This document shows, one piece after another, positions 19,923 to 29,976 of a stretch of DNA of 64,000 bases. The DNA lies in contig NZ_JASJAV010000002.1 in NCBI RefSeq assembly GCF_030066895.1, forward strand, positions 62,001 through 126,000, given 5' to 3'. How positions within the stretch are numbered: position 1 is the stretch's first letter; each line of letters opens with the position of its first letter. Source of the stretch: Breoghania sp. Lineage in GTDB: Bacteria > Pseudomonadota > Alphaproteobacteria > Rhizobiales > Stappiaceae. The notes beneath the pieces are model-generated. The model searched no databases and had not been told where the DNA came from. It saw only the letters and a program-made list of their open reading frames with translations. Made by a program: the position numbers and the translations under genes.

Positions 19923-21636
19923 TCACTCCACCAACGCAAAGCGGTCCACGTCGAACATGCCGAAATCGGTGATCTTCAGGTGTGGGATCACCGGGAGCGG
20001 CAGGAAGGCGACCTGCAGGAACGGTTCCGGCAGGGTGCAGCCGAGCTCGCGTGCCGCAGCACCAGAAACGCATCGTGCACCGCTTCGAACGGCTGATCCG
20101 ACATCAGCCCGGCGATGGGAAGCGCCAGTTCCCCCGTACCACGCCGCCTTCCGCCACCACGAAACCGCCCTTCAACTCGATCAGCCGGTTGATCGCCACG
20201 GCCATGTCCGCCTCGCTGGCGCCGACCACGCAGATATTGTGGCTATCATGGCCGACGGAGGAGGCGATCGCGCCGCGCTTCAAGCCGAAACAGGTGACGA
20301 ACCCGCGTCCGATATTGTCGTTGATGCCGTGCCGGGCAACCACCGCGACCTTAGTCGCATCCTGGCCGGTATTTATGCAGATCTCCCCGTCGCGCACCGG
20401 CAGGTTCATCTTGTGATGCTCGCTGAGGATCAGGCCCGCCTTCACCCCGATCACCGGGGTGGGGGGCATTATGCGCGACGACGGGGAAGCTGTCGGCCGT
20501 CACGGGGTTGGCCTTCATGCTGGAAAGTCCGACCGGCTCGACCGGTTTGCGTGCGGCGAAGAGCGAGCGTTCCACCGGGCGCCCGCCCGCCACGACCGAA
20601 TGCACCTTGCAGTGCTCCACGTCATCGAGCAGTACGACATCCGCCCGCCAGCCGGGGGCCAGAAGATCGCGATTGCGCAGGCCGAACGCCGTCGCCGCCG
20701 ACCAGCTCGCCACCCGGTAGGCATGGTGAAACGGTACGCCGCGGGTCTTCAGGTCGGCGATCAGCCGGCAGATCATGTGGTCGAGATGGCCCTCCTCGGC
20801 GATGTCGAGCGGATTGCGATCATCCGTGCACAGCGCGCCATGAACGAAGACGTGTTCGCATCCACGACGCTCTTGAGCGCCTCCAGATCCTTGGAGACCG
20901 AGCCTCCTGGATATCAGAATGCTCACGCCCTTGGCAAGCTTCTCGCGGGCTTCGCGCGCCGTCGTCGCCTCGTGATCGGTGCGGATGCGCGCCGCCAGAT
21001 AGCCGTTCAGATCGAAACCGGTCACAAGCGGCGCATGCCCGTCGATATGCCCCTCCTGAAAGGCGGCAAGTTTTACCAGGACGTTTTCGTTGCTTGCCAG
21101 AACGCCCGGGAAATTCATGAACTCCGCCAGCCCGATCACCTTGGGATGATCGGCAAAGGGCAGAAGATCGCCAATTTCCAGCCGCGCGCCCGATGTCTCG
21201 AAGGTGGTCGCGGGCACGCATGAGGAAAGCTGGACGCGCAGGTCCATCACCACGGCCTCCGCCGAGGCCAGAAAGTACCTGATGCCCTCGGCGCCCAGAA
21301 CGTTGGCGATCTCGTGCGGATCGCAGATGGCGGTGGTCACGCCGTGCGGCAGAACGCACCGGTCGAATTCATGCGGGATGACGAGGGACGATTCCACATG
21401 CAGATGCATGTCGATGAAACCCGGCACGGCGATGCGCCCGGCTGCGTCAATTTTGCGCAAGCCCTCGTACGTTCCGTGCGTGCCGACGATGCGGTCGCCG
21501 ACAATTGCGATATCGCAAGGGGTCAACGATCCGTCGATGACGCTGAGCAAGGTGGTATTTTCAGCACCAGATCGGCCTTTTCCACACCACGTCTGACGGC
21601 GATGGCCCGTTTCAGAAAACTCTCGTTATGCACCAT
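19923..21636 (-). pseudogene. ade: Adenine deaminase, at least five frameshifts
   Basis: Amidohydrolase that deaminates adenine to hypoxanthine. Metal-site motifs: AVPGFIDMHLHVESSLVIP, GVTTAICDPHEIANVLG, VTGFDLNGYLAARIRTDHEATTA, FCTDD-like ALCTDDRNPLDIAEEGHLDH. The C-terminal domain reads GVKAGLILSEHHKMNLPVRD and VGHDSHNICVVGASEADMA. The frame breaks near 21555, 20920 and 20838 (the correct frame between them reads GSVSKDLEALKSVVDANTSS), near 20465, and near 20050; it ends at TGA 19923-19925 after [14 protein letters not shown] 21636 is chosen with AAGGA six bases upstream. Convergent with the Crp gene. Confidence 0.85.
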
Positions 21637-21789
21637 GGTCATTCCTTTCAGCGTGTGGTGGCCTTGCGGAGGCAATGAATACTTAGCCGGCTATTTCTCG
21701 TTCCTCGAATTTGCAGGGTGGACAAGCTGTTGACTGATATTAGTCTTTCTCGCGATGTGGTCGATCCGACGAAATGGGGGCTGTGTTCC

Positions 21790-23323
21790 ATGTCTGTAGC
21801 GAACAGGGAAGCCGAACTGAAGTTCGAATTACAGCTTTCGGAAATCGATCGCCTGCGAAATCATGCCACCTTGCGAGACCTGACCGTAGGCCGCGCGACG
21901 ACGCGCACGTTGGTTTCCATCTACTACGATACAGAGGACGACGCGCTCTTCAATGTTGGGCTGTCGCTGCGCGTGCGGAAAGTCGGCCGCAAGTGGGTGC
22001 AGACCGTCAAACGGGGCAAGCCGATTCCCGGCGGGCTTTCGCCCCCGATCGAACTTGAAGCCCCCGTTCCCATTTTCGAACCGCGCTTCGACGCCATTTC
22101 CGATCTGAAAATCGCCGAGGAAATCGTTCGTCAGATCGGCGAGGCGACACTTCTGGCGCGCTATGAGACGCACATGCGTCGCACGGTCCGGAACCTCACC
22201 GTCGATGAGGGCACCGTCGAATTTGCGTTCGACAATGGCGAGATCGTTGCCGGAGAGCGCAAGCTGCCTTTTGTGGAAGCAGAACTGGAGCTGACCGGCG
22301 GCTCCCTCGGCGTGCTCTATCAGGCTGCCCGATTTCTGTTCGATGACGGCCCGATCCGGTTTTCAGCCATGAGCAAGGCGGCGCGCGGTTACAGGCTCGC
22401 CCATGGCGAGGAGCCTAATCCGATCGCATCGCGCAAAGGTCTCGATCATCACATGAAGGCAGGCATCACAAGTGAGGAGGCCTATGCGGATATCCTGCGC
22501 GCTTGCCTCGATCGCATCGCCCACAATCGCCTGGCGACGATTTCGGGCGACGATCCGGAAGGCCCGCACCAGTTGCGCGTGACGCTGCGCCGACTGCGGT
22601 CCGCCTTCAAGGTTTTCCGGATCATGGCCGATACGCCGGAAATTTGCAGGCTCGATGCGGAGGCGCAACGCATGAGGCAGCTTGTGGGCGAGTTGCGCGA
22701 TGCCGATGTGCTGATCGCCGATATCGTCTGCCCGGCAACGGGGGCTCCGGCCGACGGAACCAAGGCGTTGATCGCGACCCTGGAGGCGCGAAGGGTAAAG
22801 GCCTGCGCCCATGTCGTTGCCAGTCTGTCGAAGCCGTTCGTCAACGCCTTGCTGCTCGATCTGGGACGCTATGCGGAAACCCGTGGTTGGCTGGGCGAGA
22901 ATATCGAACAGACCGCAGCGCTTGCCCGCCCCATCGGTGATCTTGCGCGCGAGGCTCTGGCAAGGCGGTGGAAGTCCTGCACCAAGGCTGCCAAAGGACT
23001 TGAAAAGCTCGACATTGAACAACGCCACGTCCTGCGCAAGAAGCTGAAGCAATTCCGCTACGCGGTGGAGTTCTTCGCCGGCCCTTGCAAAGGGCAAGAA
23101 GCTGAAGCCGTTCTTGGCGGACCTGAGGGCGTTGCAGGATGTCTTTGGCTATCTGAACGACGTCGCCATGGCGCGGCGCCTTGCCGATATCGATCCCGGC
23201 ACCCGTGCCGACCGCGATCTCTCGCTCATGACCGCCGGATATGTCATGGGCTGGCATCAGACCAATGCGGACCATGCCTGGGGTGATGCAAAGGACAAGT
23301 GGAAGGCGCTGGAGAAGGTGTAG
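21790..23323 (+). pseudogene. CYTH-CHAD protein (inorganic triphosphatase-like), frameshifted near the end
   Basis: N-terminal CYTH domain (residues 1-200) with the E-x-E-x-K signature in NREAELKFEL and acidic/basic tunnel residues in VSIYYDTEDDAL, LRVRKVGRKWVQTVKRG and LPFVEAELEL. The C-terminal CHAD domain (from about residue 230) has the His and basic residues of GPHQLRVTLRRLRSAFKVF and KKLKQFRYAVEFF. A frameshift at about 23095 moves the end into LRALQDVFGYLNDVAMARRLA. CYTH proteins cleave triphosphates and CHAD binds polyphosphate. Only the last 75 residues are displaced, so a truncated CYTH domain could still be active. ATG 21790 matches the family start. Confidence 0.85.
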
Positions 23324-23446
23324 AAGTGATGGGAGTAGGCAACCCCGTCTCAACCGGTCATGCGATAGCCCATCTACGCGCTGCGCAATTTGCGCGAGCT
23401 GTGCCATAGTGCGCCTTTCATCCCCAATCTGAATCGGAAATTCGCC

Positions 23447-23681
23447 ATGGCCCCTCGTCGCCACACCTCCGCCATCGATCAGGTCGAGGCGATGTTCAAG
23501 AAGGTTAAGACCAAACCCGCCCCCGAGACGCCCGAATTCAAGCGCAACGCCATTCCTGTCGGCAAGGAAACCGGTTACGGTCAAGATCGACAACGACGTG
23601 CTCGCCTTCTTCCAGGAAGACGACCCCAGCTGGCAGGATAGGATCAACGCCGCGCTGAGGAAAGTGGCGGAGCTCGACTAG
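23447..23681 (+). pseudogene. BrnA-like antitoxin, frameshifted, without a toxin gene
   Basis: Small protein beginning MAPRRHTSAIDQVEAMFKK. After a frameshift at about 23573 it reads TVTVKIDNDVLAFFQEDD and WQDRINAALRKVAELD. The second half is the ribbon-helix-helix-like domain of BrnA antitoxins. BrnA is normally preceded by the RNase toxin BrnT; no BrnT frame is visible in the 120 bases upstream. It is either an orphan antitoxin-like regulator or a relic of a decayed pair. Confidence 0.6.
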
Positions 23682-23745
23682 GCCCTTCCGACTTCCGGCA
23701 CGCGGCCGCGTCGTTTCATGGACGCAAACGAGAAGGGGAGGTCTC

Positions 23746-24152
23746 GTGAAGGATCTTTATCTGTCCTGGCGGTTATGGGCTTTGCTCGCAGCCGTATTCG
23801 CGGCGCTGACGGCCATTTTCGCCAAGATCGGCGTGGAGGATGTCGGCTCCGATTTCGCCACGCTCATCCGCACTTCCTGGTGCTGGCCGGTATCGTCGCG
23901 GCGACGGGACAGTACCAGTCGCTCGCCTCGATCTCGGGGCGGAGCTATCTGTTCCTGGTTCTGTCCGGAATGGCGACGGGAGCCTCATGGCTTTGCTATT
24001 TCCGCGCCCTCAGACTGGGCGACGCGGCCCGCGTCGCACCAATCGACAAGCTCTCCGTCGTGTTCGGCGTGCTTTTTCTGGGAGAGCATCTGACACTGCC
24101 GAACTGGCTCGGCATCGGACTGATCGCGGCAGGCGCCTTCCTAGTGTCCTAG
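23746..24152 (+). pseudogene. Small DMT-superfamily permease (EamA-like), frameshifted
   Basis: About 140 residues, four membrane segments. The first part reads LWALLAAVFAALTAIFAKIGVE; after a frameshift at about 23870 it continues YLFLVLSGMATGASWLCYFR, LRLGDAARVAPIDKLSVVFG and NWLGIGLIAAGAFLVS. This is the one-domain EamA type, which usually acts as a dimeric metabolite exporter. GTG 23746 follows GGGGAGG. The substrate is unknown. Confidence 0.75.
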
Positions 24153-24168
24153 CGGGGATAGGCGGAGC

Positions 24169-25266
24169 CTATTTCACCACCGAGATTTTTTCGGCAGCCC
24201 GCGTCACCGCCGTATAGAGCCAGCGTGCCTGATGCTCGCGGAAGGCCCAGCTTTCGTCGAACAGCACGACGTTGTCCCATTGCGAGCCCTGCGCCTTGTG
24301 CACGGTCATGGCGTAGCCATAGGCGAATTCGTCGGAGCGGCGGCGCAGCGCGTAGGGCACTTCCTCCGAGCCTTCGTCAAAAAGCTCCGGCGCGATGGAA
24401 ACCCGGACCGACTTCCGCTTCAGCGTATCCTCCGGCTTCACGTCATATTGCAGCTTGCCGCGCTTGGGTGGATGGGCTGCCTTGACCGTCCACAGTCCGC
24501 CGTTGAGCAGACCCTTAGCCTTGTCGTTGCGCAGGCACACCAGCTTCTCGCCCACCTCCGGCATTTGCAAGGTGTAGCACATCAGTTCGCGGATCCGGTC
24601 ATTGTAGAGGCGGCGGGTCTTGTTGCGTCCCACCAGCACCTGATCGGTGGCCAGAATGGCGTCGGCGTCGATCTCGCAGCGATGGATCACCCGGCTTTCG
24701 CCATAGGTGCCATAATCGAGCGGCTGGCCCTCGCGGATATCCATCGACAGGCGGATGATCGGATTGTCGGCCGCCTGTCGGTGCACTTCCGACAGCATCG
24801 CATCAGGCTCCGCTTCGGTGAAGAAACCTCCGCCCTTGACCGGAGGCGACTGGGCCGGGTCGCCCAACACCAGAACCGGCGTGCCGAAGGACAGGAGATC
24901 TCGGCCCAGATCCTCGTCCACCATCGAGCATTCGTCGATGACGATCAGTGAGGCAGACGCCGCCGTGCTGTCGCGATTGATGGTGAAGGAGGGACCTTCG
25001 CCGTCCTCGTCCTCGCCGCGCGGGCGATAGATCATCGAATGGATGGTGGAGGCATCCGCGCAGCCCTTCGTACGCAGCACGTGAGCGGCCTTGCCGGTGA
25101 AGGCGCCGAAGGCGACGTCGCCGTCCACGCCTTCCGCCAGATGGCGCGCGAGCGTCGTCTTGCCGGTGCCTGCATAGCCGAACAGACGAAAGACCTGTGT
25201 CGGTCGCGTCTTCAGCCAGCTCAACACCGCGCGCAAGGCCTCTTCCTGCTGCGGCGACCATTCCAT
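24169..25266 (-). CDS. RecD-like ATP-dependent DNA helicase
   Basis: 365 residues of superfamily-1 helicase. Walker A RLFGYAGTGKTTLARHLAEG (residues 27-46), motif Ia GAFTGKAAHVL, Walker B LIVIDECSMVDEDL, motif III GTPVLVLGDPAQSPPVKG, motif IV-like DQVLVGRNKTRRLYNDRIR, motif V AYAMTVHKAQGSQWDNVV (preceded by EFAYG), motif VI RWLYTAVTRAAEKI. It resembles the short RecD-type helicases annotated as exodeoxyribonuclease V alpha-like, without the long N-terminal extension of RecD2. Motif III has Ser where Leu is usual (GDPAQLPP), a possibly weakening change. The frame is otherwise intact. Bacterial phage-defence or repair roles are possible but unsupported by context. Confidence 0.85.
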   Translation of the reverse strand: MEWSPQQEEALRAVLSWLKTRPTQVFRLFGYAGTGKTTLARHLAEGVDGDVAFGAFTGKAAHVLRTKGCADASTIHSMIYRPRGEDEDGEGPSFTINRDSTAASASLIVIDECSMVDEDLGRDLLSFGTPVLVLGDPAQSPPVKGGGFFTEAEPDAMLSEVHRQAADNPIIRLSMDIREGQPLDYGTYGESRVIHRCEIDADAILATDQVLVGRNKTRRLYNDRIRELMCYTLQMPEVGEKLVCLRNDKAKGLLNGGLWTVKAAHPPKRGKLQYDVKPEDTLKRKSVRVSIAPELFDEGSEEVPYALRRRSDEFAYGYAMTVHKAQGSQWDNVVLFDESWAFREHQARWLYTAVTRAAEKISVVK

Positions 25267-25613
25267 GATGGGTTCGCGAATCCTCGGCGGTTCGTGACGG
25301 TGCCCGGTTGGTACACCGGAATGGTTGTGCTGGGGAAGGGGGAGGGAAAGAGGAAGGGGAGTGGAGGCGCTTCGCGCCGGCTACCCGCGCTGGATCTCGG
25401 ATATGGCCATGCAGCTTCGCTGCAGACCGTCCGGAATGAGGAGCAAGGGGAGAGTCGTAAGCAAACGCAGATGATGGGCGAGCAGCATGCGGCGTTGGCG
25501 TCTACTTACAACTCAGCCTACTCTCCTCATTCCGGACAAGTGAGGCAGATCCGAACGCTGATCCGGAATCCCGCTTAACAAGCAGCGGCAAAGCCGCTCC
25601 TCAGCTCTCAAGC
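25267..25613. repeat. Intergenic region with long inverted repeat and hairpins
   Basis: About 350 bases between two minus-strand genes with no supportable gene. It contains a perfect 15-base inverted repeat, GTCCGGAATGAGGAG at 25429-25443 and its complement at 25523-25537, 79 bases apart. Short hairpins are GGCGCTTCGCGCC at about 25368 and GCAGCTTCGCTGC at about 25411, and GCGGCAAAGCCGC lies near 25583. It looks like a degenerate mosaic repeat rather than a promoter. Confidence 0.6.
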
Positions 25614-26572
25614 CTAGGTCTTTGCCGCAGACTCCCCTGAGTGCTCGTCGCGCAGCACATTCTTCTGCACCTTGCCCATGGTGTTGCGCGGCAGTTCGGG
25701 TACGAAGAACACGCGCTTGGGCTGCTTGAACCGCGCCAGCTTGTCGGCGATTTCCACCTTCACGCTCTCCTCGGAAAGCTCCGCATCCTCGCGCGCCAGA
25801 AGCCGCGTGTAGAAGGTCGGCACGCCCATCATCGAGGTGGCCTGCGGCAACCCGGCGATGATCGCATCGGCATCGAATTTCGGCAGGAAGATCATCGACC
25901 CGCCCGACACCATCACCGTGTTGCAGGCGACGAACAGTCCGTGCGTGTGGAAGATCGGCAGCGCATGCAGGAGAACGTCGTCGGCGGTGAAACGCCATGC
26001 CTCGACCAGCGTGCGCGCATTGTCGAGAAGGTTGGCGTGCGAGAGCATCGCGCTCTTGGAGCGTCCCGTAGTGCCGGATGTGTAGAGGATCGCGGCCAGG
26101 TCGTATGCGGCACGGTCCCGAATGCCTCGCTCTGGGCCGCCGCGATATCCATCAGACTGCCGGTTCCGTCGGCGTTGAGGGTTTTCAGCGCAGCACCGGA
26201 ATCCTTGTCGATTTCGTGCAGCGTCTTTTCCGAACGCGCATCGCACACAACCAGAGAGGGGGCCGCATCGCCAACGAAATAGGCGATCTCGGCCGCCGTA
26301 TAGGCGTTGTTGAGTGGCAGGAAGATGGCGCCCGCGCTCACGGTGGCGAGATAGAGCGCCAGCGCCTCGGCCGACTTCTCCACCTGCACTGCAACCCGAT
26401 CCCCCGGCTCCACGCCCAGCGCGCAAAGCGCGTTGGCCAGACGGCCCGTCAGCACGATCATGTCGCCGTAGCTGATCTCACTGCCGTCGGGACGGCGGAT
26501 CAGCACCTTGTTCGGGTCTTCCGGGCTGCCCAAAAGGGCATCGTAGAGCACGTTGGGGGAACCGTTCGTCAT
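25614..26572 (-). pseudogene. matB: Malonyl-CoA synthetase MatB, frameshift plus large internal deletion
   Basis: Ligates malonate to CoA. The N-domain reads RRPDGSEISYGDMIVLTGRLANAL. After a frameshift at about 26105 it continues with the AMP-binding P-loop LAAILYTSGTTGRSKSAMLSH, then LLHALPIFHTHGLFVACN and TSMMGVPTFYTRLLA. Directly after LLAREDAELSEESVKVEIADK comes the C-terminal KLARFKQPKRVFFVPELPRN with the catalytic Lys region NTMGKVQKNVL. The roughly 150-180 residues expected between them, including the adenylate-binding YGMTE and the GDL hinge motifs, are absent, yet the junction is in frame. A deletion of about 500 bases is not a simple sequencing error. First gene after matA in the operon; start ATG 26572. 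Confidence 0.85.
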
Positions 26573-26691
26573 GCCATGTCTTTATTGTCTGTTTCCGTCT
26601 TTTTGGTCTTCTTGTCGGCGGCGGGCAGCAGCGCACGCACCGGGCGGGCCGCCTTCACCTCACGCCGCGAAGCGTAAGCCTCGTGGTTAAC

Positions 26692-27895
26692 CTACACGTC
26701 GCCGAGGTCATAGAGGTAATTCACCATGATTCCCGCCGATTGTGAGATCCCCTTGGGCGAGACGTCGCCGAGCCAGTTGATCTGGCGCAGCATCGCGCCG
26801 TTGCCGAGGTGGAAGCGGGCGACCGGATCAAGCGGCTGTCCGTCCGAGCGCTTGGCGGTCAGGAAATATTCCGCGGCCAGACCCTTCAGGAGCGGGCTTG
26901 CCTTGGTCGTCAGGTCTTCGTCAAGGTGCCAGCCCTCGGTTTCTGTCAAGCTCAGCGCCTGAGCCGCGCGTCCTTCCGCATCCTTCTCCGCCTCCGATTT
27001 CACCCAGCGCATCAGGCCGGGCACCGGCGACAGCGTGACGAAGGTCTTCAGGTCGGGGATCTCGTGCGCCAGATCTTCCGCCACCTGCTTGATGAGGAAA
27101 TTGCCGAAGGAAACCCCGCGCAAACCCGTCTGGCAATTGGAGATCGAATAGAAGGTCGCCGTCGTCGCCTTGTCCGGGCTCAGGATTTCGCGTTCTTCGG
27201 ACAAAAGCCCCTGAATGGAGGAGGGGATCTCGCGCGACAGCGCCACCTCCACGAAGATCAGCGGATCGTCGGGCATGGAAAGGTGGAAGAAGGCGAAGCA
27301 GCGCCGGTTAGCAGGTTGCACGCGGCGGCGCAGCTCATCCCATGTGTCGATGGCGTGAACGGCTTCGTATTCGATGATCTTTTTCCGGGATATGCGCCGG
27401 GGTCTCCCAGTCGATATGGCGCAGAACCAGAAAGCCGCGATTGAACCAAGAGGTGAACAGCCGTCCGAAATCGGCATCCACCCGCTTCAGGTCCGGATTG
27501 TCGCGGAGAAGCGGCAGCAGCGCCTCGCGCATGTGAACGAGCGCTGCCGTGCCGCCGGGCGCCAGATTGAGCCGGCGCAGCAATTCCTGGCGCGGCGGCT
27601 CGCTGGCAGCGATCAGTTCCGCTAGAGCTTCGTTGGTATATGTTTCGCGATAGGCATCGGCGGCCTGGCCCACGCGCTTGGTATCCGGGTCGTATGGGTT
27701 CCCCAGCATGGTCAGGAAGTCCTTGCGCCCCTGCTCGTCGAGCGTGTCGAATCCGCGCAGGATCTCGCTTGCCAGCGCTACGCCGGAGGTCTCGCCGCGA
27801 CTGTCGATCAGTCGCGCGCCCCGGCTCACCAGGGCCGACAGCATGTCTCGCAGCATGCTCATGCGCCGTGTTTCTCCGTGTTGTTCAGTGCTCAT
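26692..27895 (-). pseudogene. matA: Malonyl-CoA decarboxylase MatA, frameshifted
   Basis: Decarboxylates malonyl-CoA to acetyl-CoA. N-terminal helical domain: SRGETSGVALASEILRGFDTLD, NLAPGGTAALVHMREALLPL, FGRLFTSWFNRGFLVLRHIDW. A frameshift at about 27385, beside a run of five A, moves to KIIEYEAVHAIDTWDELRRR. The C-terminal GNAT-like domain contains RCFAFFHLSMPDDPLIFVEVAL, FYSISNCQTGLRGVSFGNFLIKQV, FVTLSPVPGLMRW and the region FHLGNGAMLRQINWLGD with the conserved catalytic-side His/Asn. It is followed by matB, the usual mat gene pair, downstream of the TRAP transporter genes. Confidence 0.9.
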
Positions 27896-27914
27896 TTTTC
27901 GTGTCCTTTCTGGG

Positions 27915-29221
27915 TCACCCCATCATGGCTTCAGGCAACCATGTGGCGATTTGGGGAAAGACGCACAACAGCAGAATGCCCGTGACCATGCACAGGACAT
28001 AGGGCAGCGAGCCGCGCAGGATCTGAGAAAGGCAGATATCCGGCGCGATTCGGTTGATGACATAGAGGTTCAGATCGACCGGCGGCGTGATCAGTCCGAT
28101 TTCTATGTTGATGGTGAGAATGACCGCGAAGCAGTAGGAGTCGAACCCCGCCTGCGAGATGATCGGCAGCAGGATCGGCGCGGTCATCAGGATCACCGCA
28201 ACGGGGGGCAGGAAGCAGCCAGCGGTGAGCAGAAACAGGTTGATCACTCCCATCAGCACCCAGCAGTTGATCTCCAGATCCGCGATCCAGGCGGCGATAG
28301 ACTGGGTGATGAACAGCGAGGAGAGCGTGAAGGAAAAAAGTTCCGAGGCGCCAATGATCATCATGATGATGACGCTTTCCTTCAGCGTGTCGCGCAGAAC
28401 GTTCCACAGCGGGCCGACCTTCCACAGCCGGTAGATGATCATCACCAGCACGATGCAGAAGATGGTCCCGACGCCTGCGGCCTCCGACGGCGTCGCCACA
28501 CCGCCGTAAAACACCCAGAGAATGCCGACGATGATGGCGAGGAACGGCAGAACCTTCGACAGGACTTCGAAGCGCTGGCGCATGGTGAAGCGCTCGGTGA
28601 CCGGCGCCAGCCCGATGCCGCTGCGGTTGCAGGCAAACAGCTTCCAGGCCATGAACAGGCCGGTCAGCATGACACCCGGCAGGATACCGGCCAGAAACAG
28701 CCGCCCGATCGAGGTCTCGGTCGCGATGCCGTAGACGATCATGGTGACGGACGGCGGGATCAGGATGCCGAGCGTGCCACCCGCCGCAATCGAGCCTGCT
28801 GCGATCTCTTTCGGATAGCCGCGACTCGTCATTTCCGGAATGCCCATCTTGCCGATGGCCGCACAGGTGGCAGGTGGGAACCGGACAGGGCCGCGAAGAT
28901 GGAACAGGCCCCGAGATTGGACAGCACCAGCCCACCCGGCACCCGGTTGAGCCAGCGGTCGAGCACCAGATAGGGGTCCTTGCCCGCGGGCGAGGAGGCG
29001 ACGGCTGCGCCCATCAGGATGAACATCGGGATGGAGATGAGCCCGAAGGAGGCAAGCCCGCCGAAGAAGGTCTCGCCCAGGATCGACAGCGTTCCCGTTC
29101 CTTCCACGATCATCAGCGCGATGATGGAAACGAACCCGAGTGCGAAGGCAATCGGCGTTCCGATGGCAAGAAGCGCCATCAATGCGACGGGCACCATGGC
29201 TCCAATGGCAAGCGGTGTCAT
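27915..29221 (-). pseudogene. TRAP transporter large permease (DctM type, malonate), frameshifted
   Basis: Twelve-helix sodium-coupled permease of a TRAP system. It begins MTPLAIGAMVPVALMALLAI. The family motif region ISIPMFILMGAAVASSPAG and, after a frameshift at about 28872, MGIPEMTSRGYPKEIAAGSIAAGGTLGILIPPSV are clear, ending LPYVLCMVTGILLLCVFPQI. One frameshift only. ATG 29221 overlaps the DctQ stop by ATGA. Its position between the periplasmic protein gene and matAB suggests malonate as the substrate. Confidence 0.85.
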
Positions 29222-29713
29222 GGGCGTCGTGCTCCGTGGTAACGGTCGGTGAAGGGGCGCAGGATTTATGCGATGTATTGAAGGCACAGAATTGCCGATG
29301 CCGAGCGGCAACGGCAGCAGCGGGATCCAGAGCGGCGGCGGCCAGACGGTGTCCGTCGTCCAGCCATAGGCCCACGCCTCTTCGAAATAGATCCATCCCG
29401 ACCAGGCGAGCAGCGCGGCAAAGGCGAGCCCGACCCCCAGGTTCATCAGCATGCGCACCGGTCTGGTCATGGCGTTGGGCAGCAGGTCCACATTCACGTG
29501 TCCGCCTTCGAGCAGCACGAAGGGGGAGCCGATGAAGGTGGCCGCGACCAGCGCATAGATGACGAATTCGGTCTGCCAGACGGTCGATCCGTTCAGGAAG
29601 TAGCGCACGAAGACCATGTGGCACACGACCAGCGCCGTGGCCGCGACGAGCCGGATCGCAATGACGCCACAGGCGCGCAAAATTGCTGAGACGAAAGAGA
29701 TATACGCTTTCAT
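29218..29713 (-). pseudogene. TRAP transporter small permease (DctQ type), frameshift plus TAA
   Basis: Four-helix small subunit: LRACGVIAIRLVAATALVVCHM, RYFLNGSTVWQTEFVIYALVAATFIGSP, EGGHVNVDLLP and LMNLGVGLAFAALLAWSGWIYF are typical. Near 29300 the frame shifts; the correct frame continues ILCLQYIA then TAA at 29266-29268 (expected Glu), then ILRPFTDRYHGARRP and TGA overlapping the DctM start. ATG 29713 is chosen (MKAYISFV). Confidence 0.85.
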
Positions 29714-29765
29714 GAAAGGGTCCTGATGGAACGAGAGAAGGCTTGGTCTGTAAGCCAACACCTGG

Positions 29766-29904
29766 TTCCCCCCTCCCCCCCTTGAGGGGGAGATGTCGGT
29801 CCTAGACCGACAGAGGGGGGGGTGGGCGGCAGGTTCAGAACAAGTGGCTTACCCCCCTTCTGTCACCATCGGTGACATCTCCCTCTCAAGGGGGGAGAGG
29901 GGAA
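29766..29904. repeat. Large imperfect palindromic repeat between dctP and dctQ
   Basis: Two roughly 30-base arms, TTCCCCCCTCCCCCCCTTGA... at 29766-29797 and the near-complement at 29874-29904, flank nested CAGAGGGGGG/CCCCCCTTCTG arms. It is of the kind found in many copies in Rhizobiales genomes (pieces such as GTGACATCTCCCTCTCAAGG). In a TRAP operon it could reduce readthrough into the permease genes relative to the binding protein. Confidence 0.75.
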
Positions 29905-29976
29905 CACGAGGGCAGATCATGCAAAACGACCAGTGAACCCGATGCCTTGCGGCTTCGCCGGTCATTTCCTTGCGTC

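Noticed and set aside
23327..23446. BrnT toxin remnant upstream of BrnA
   Set aside because: No frame in this stretch shows BrnT features.
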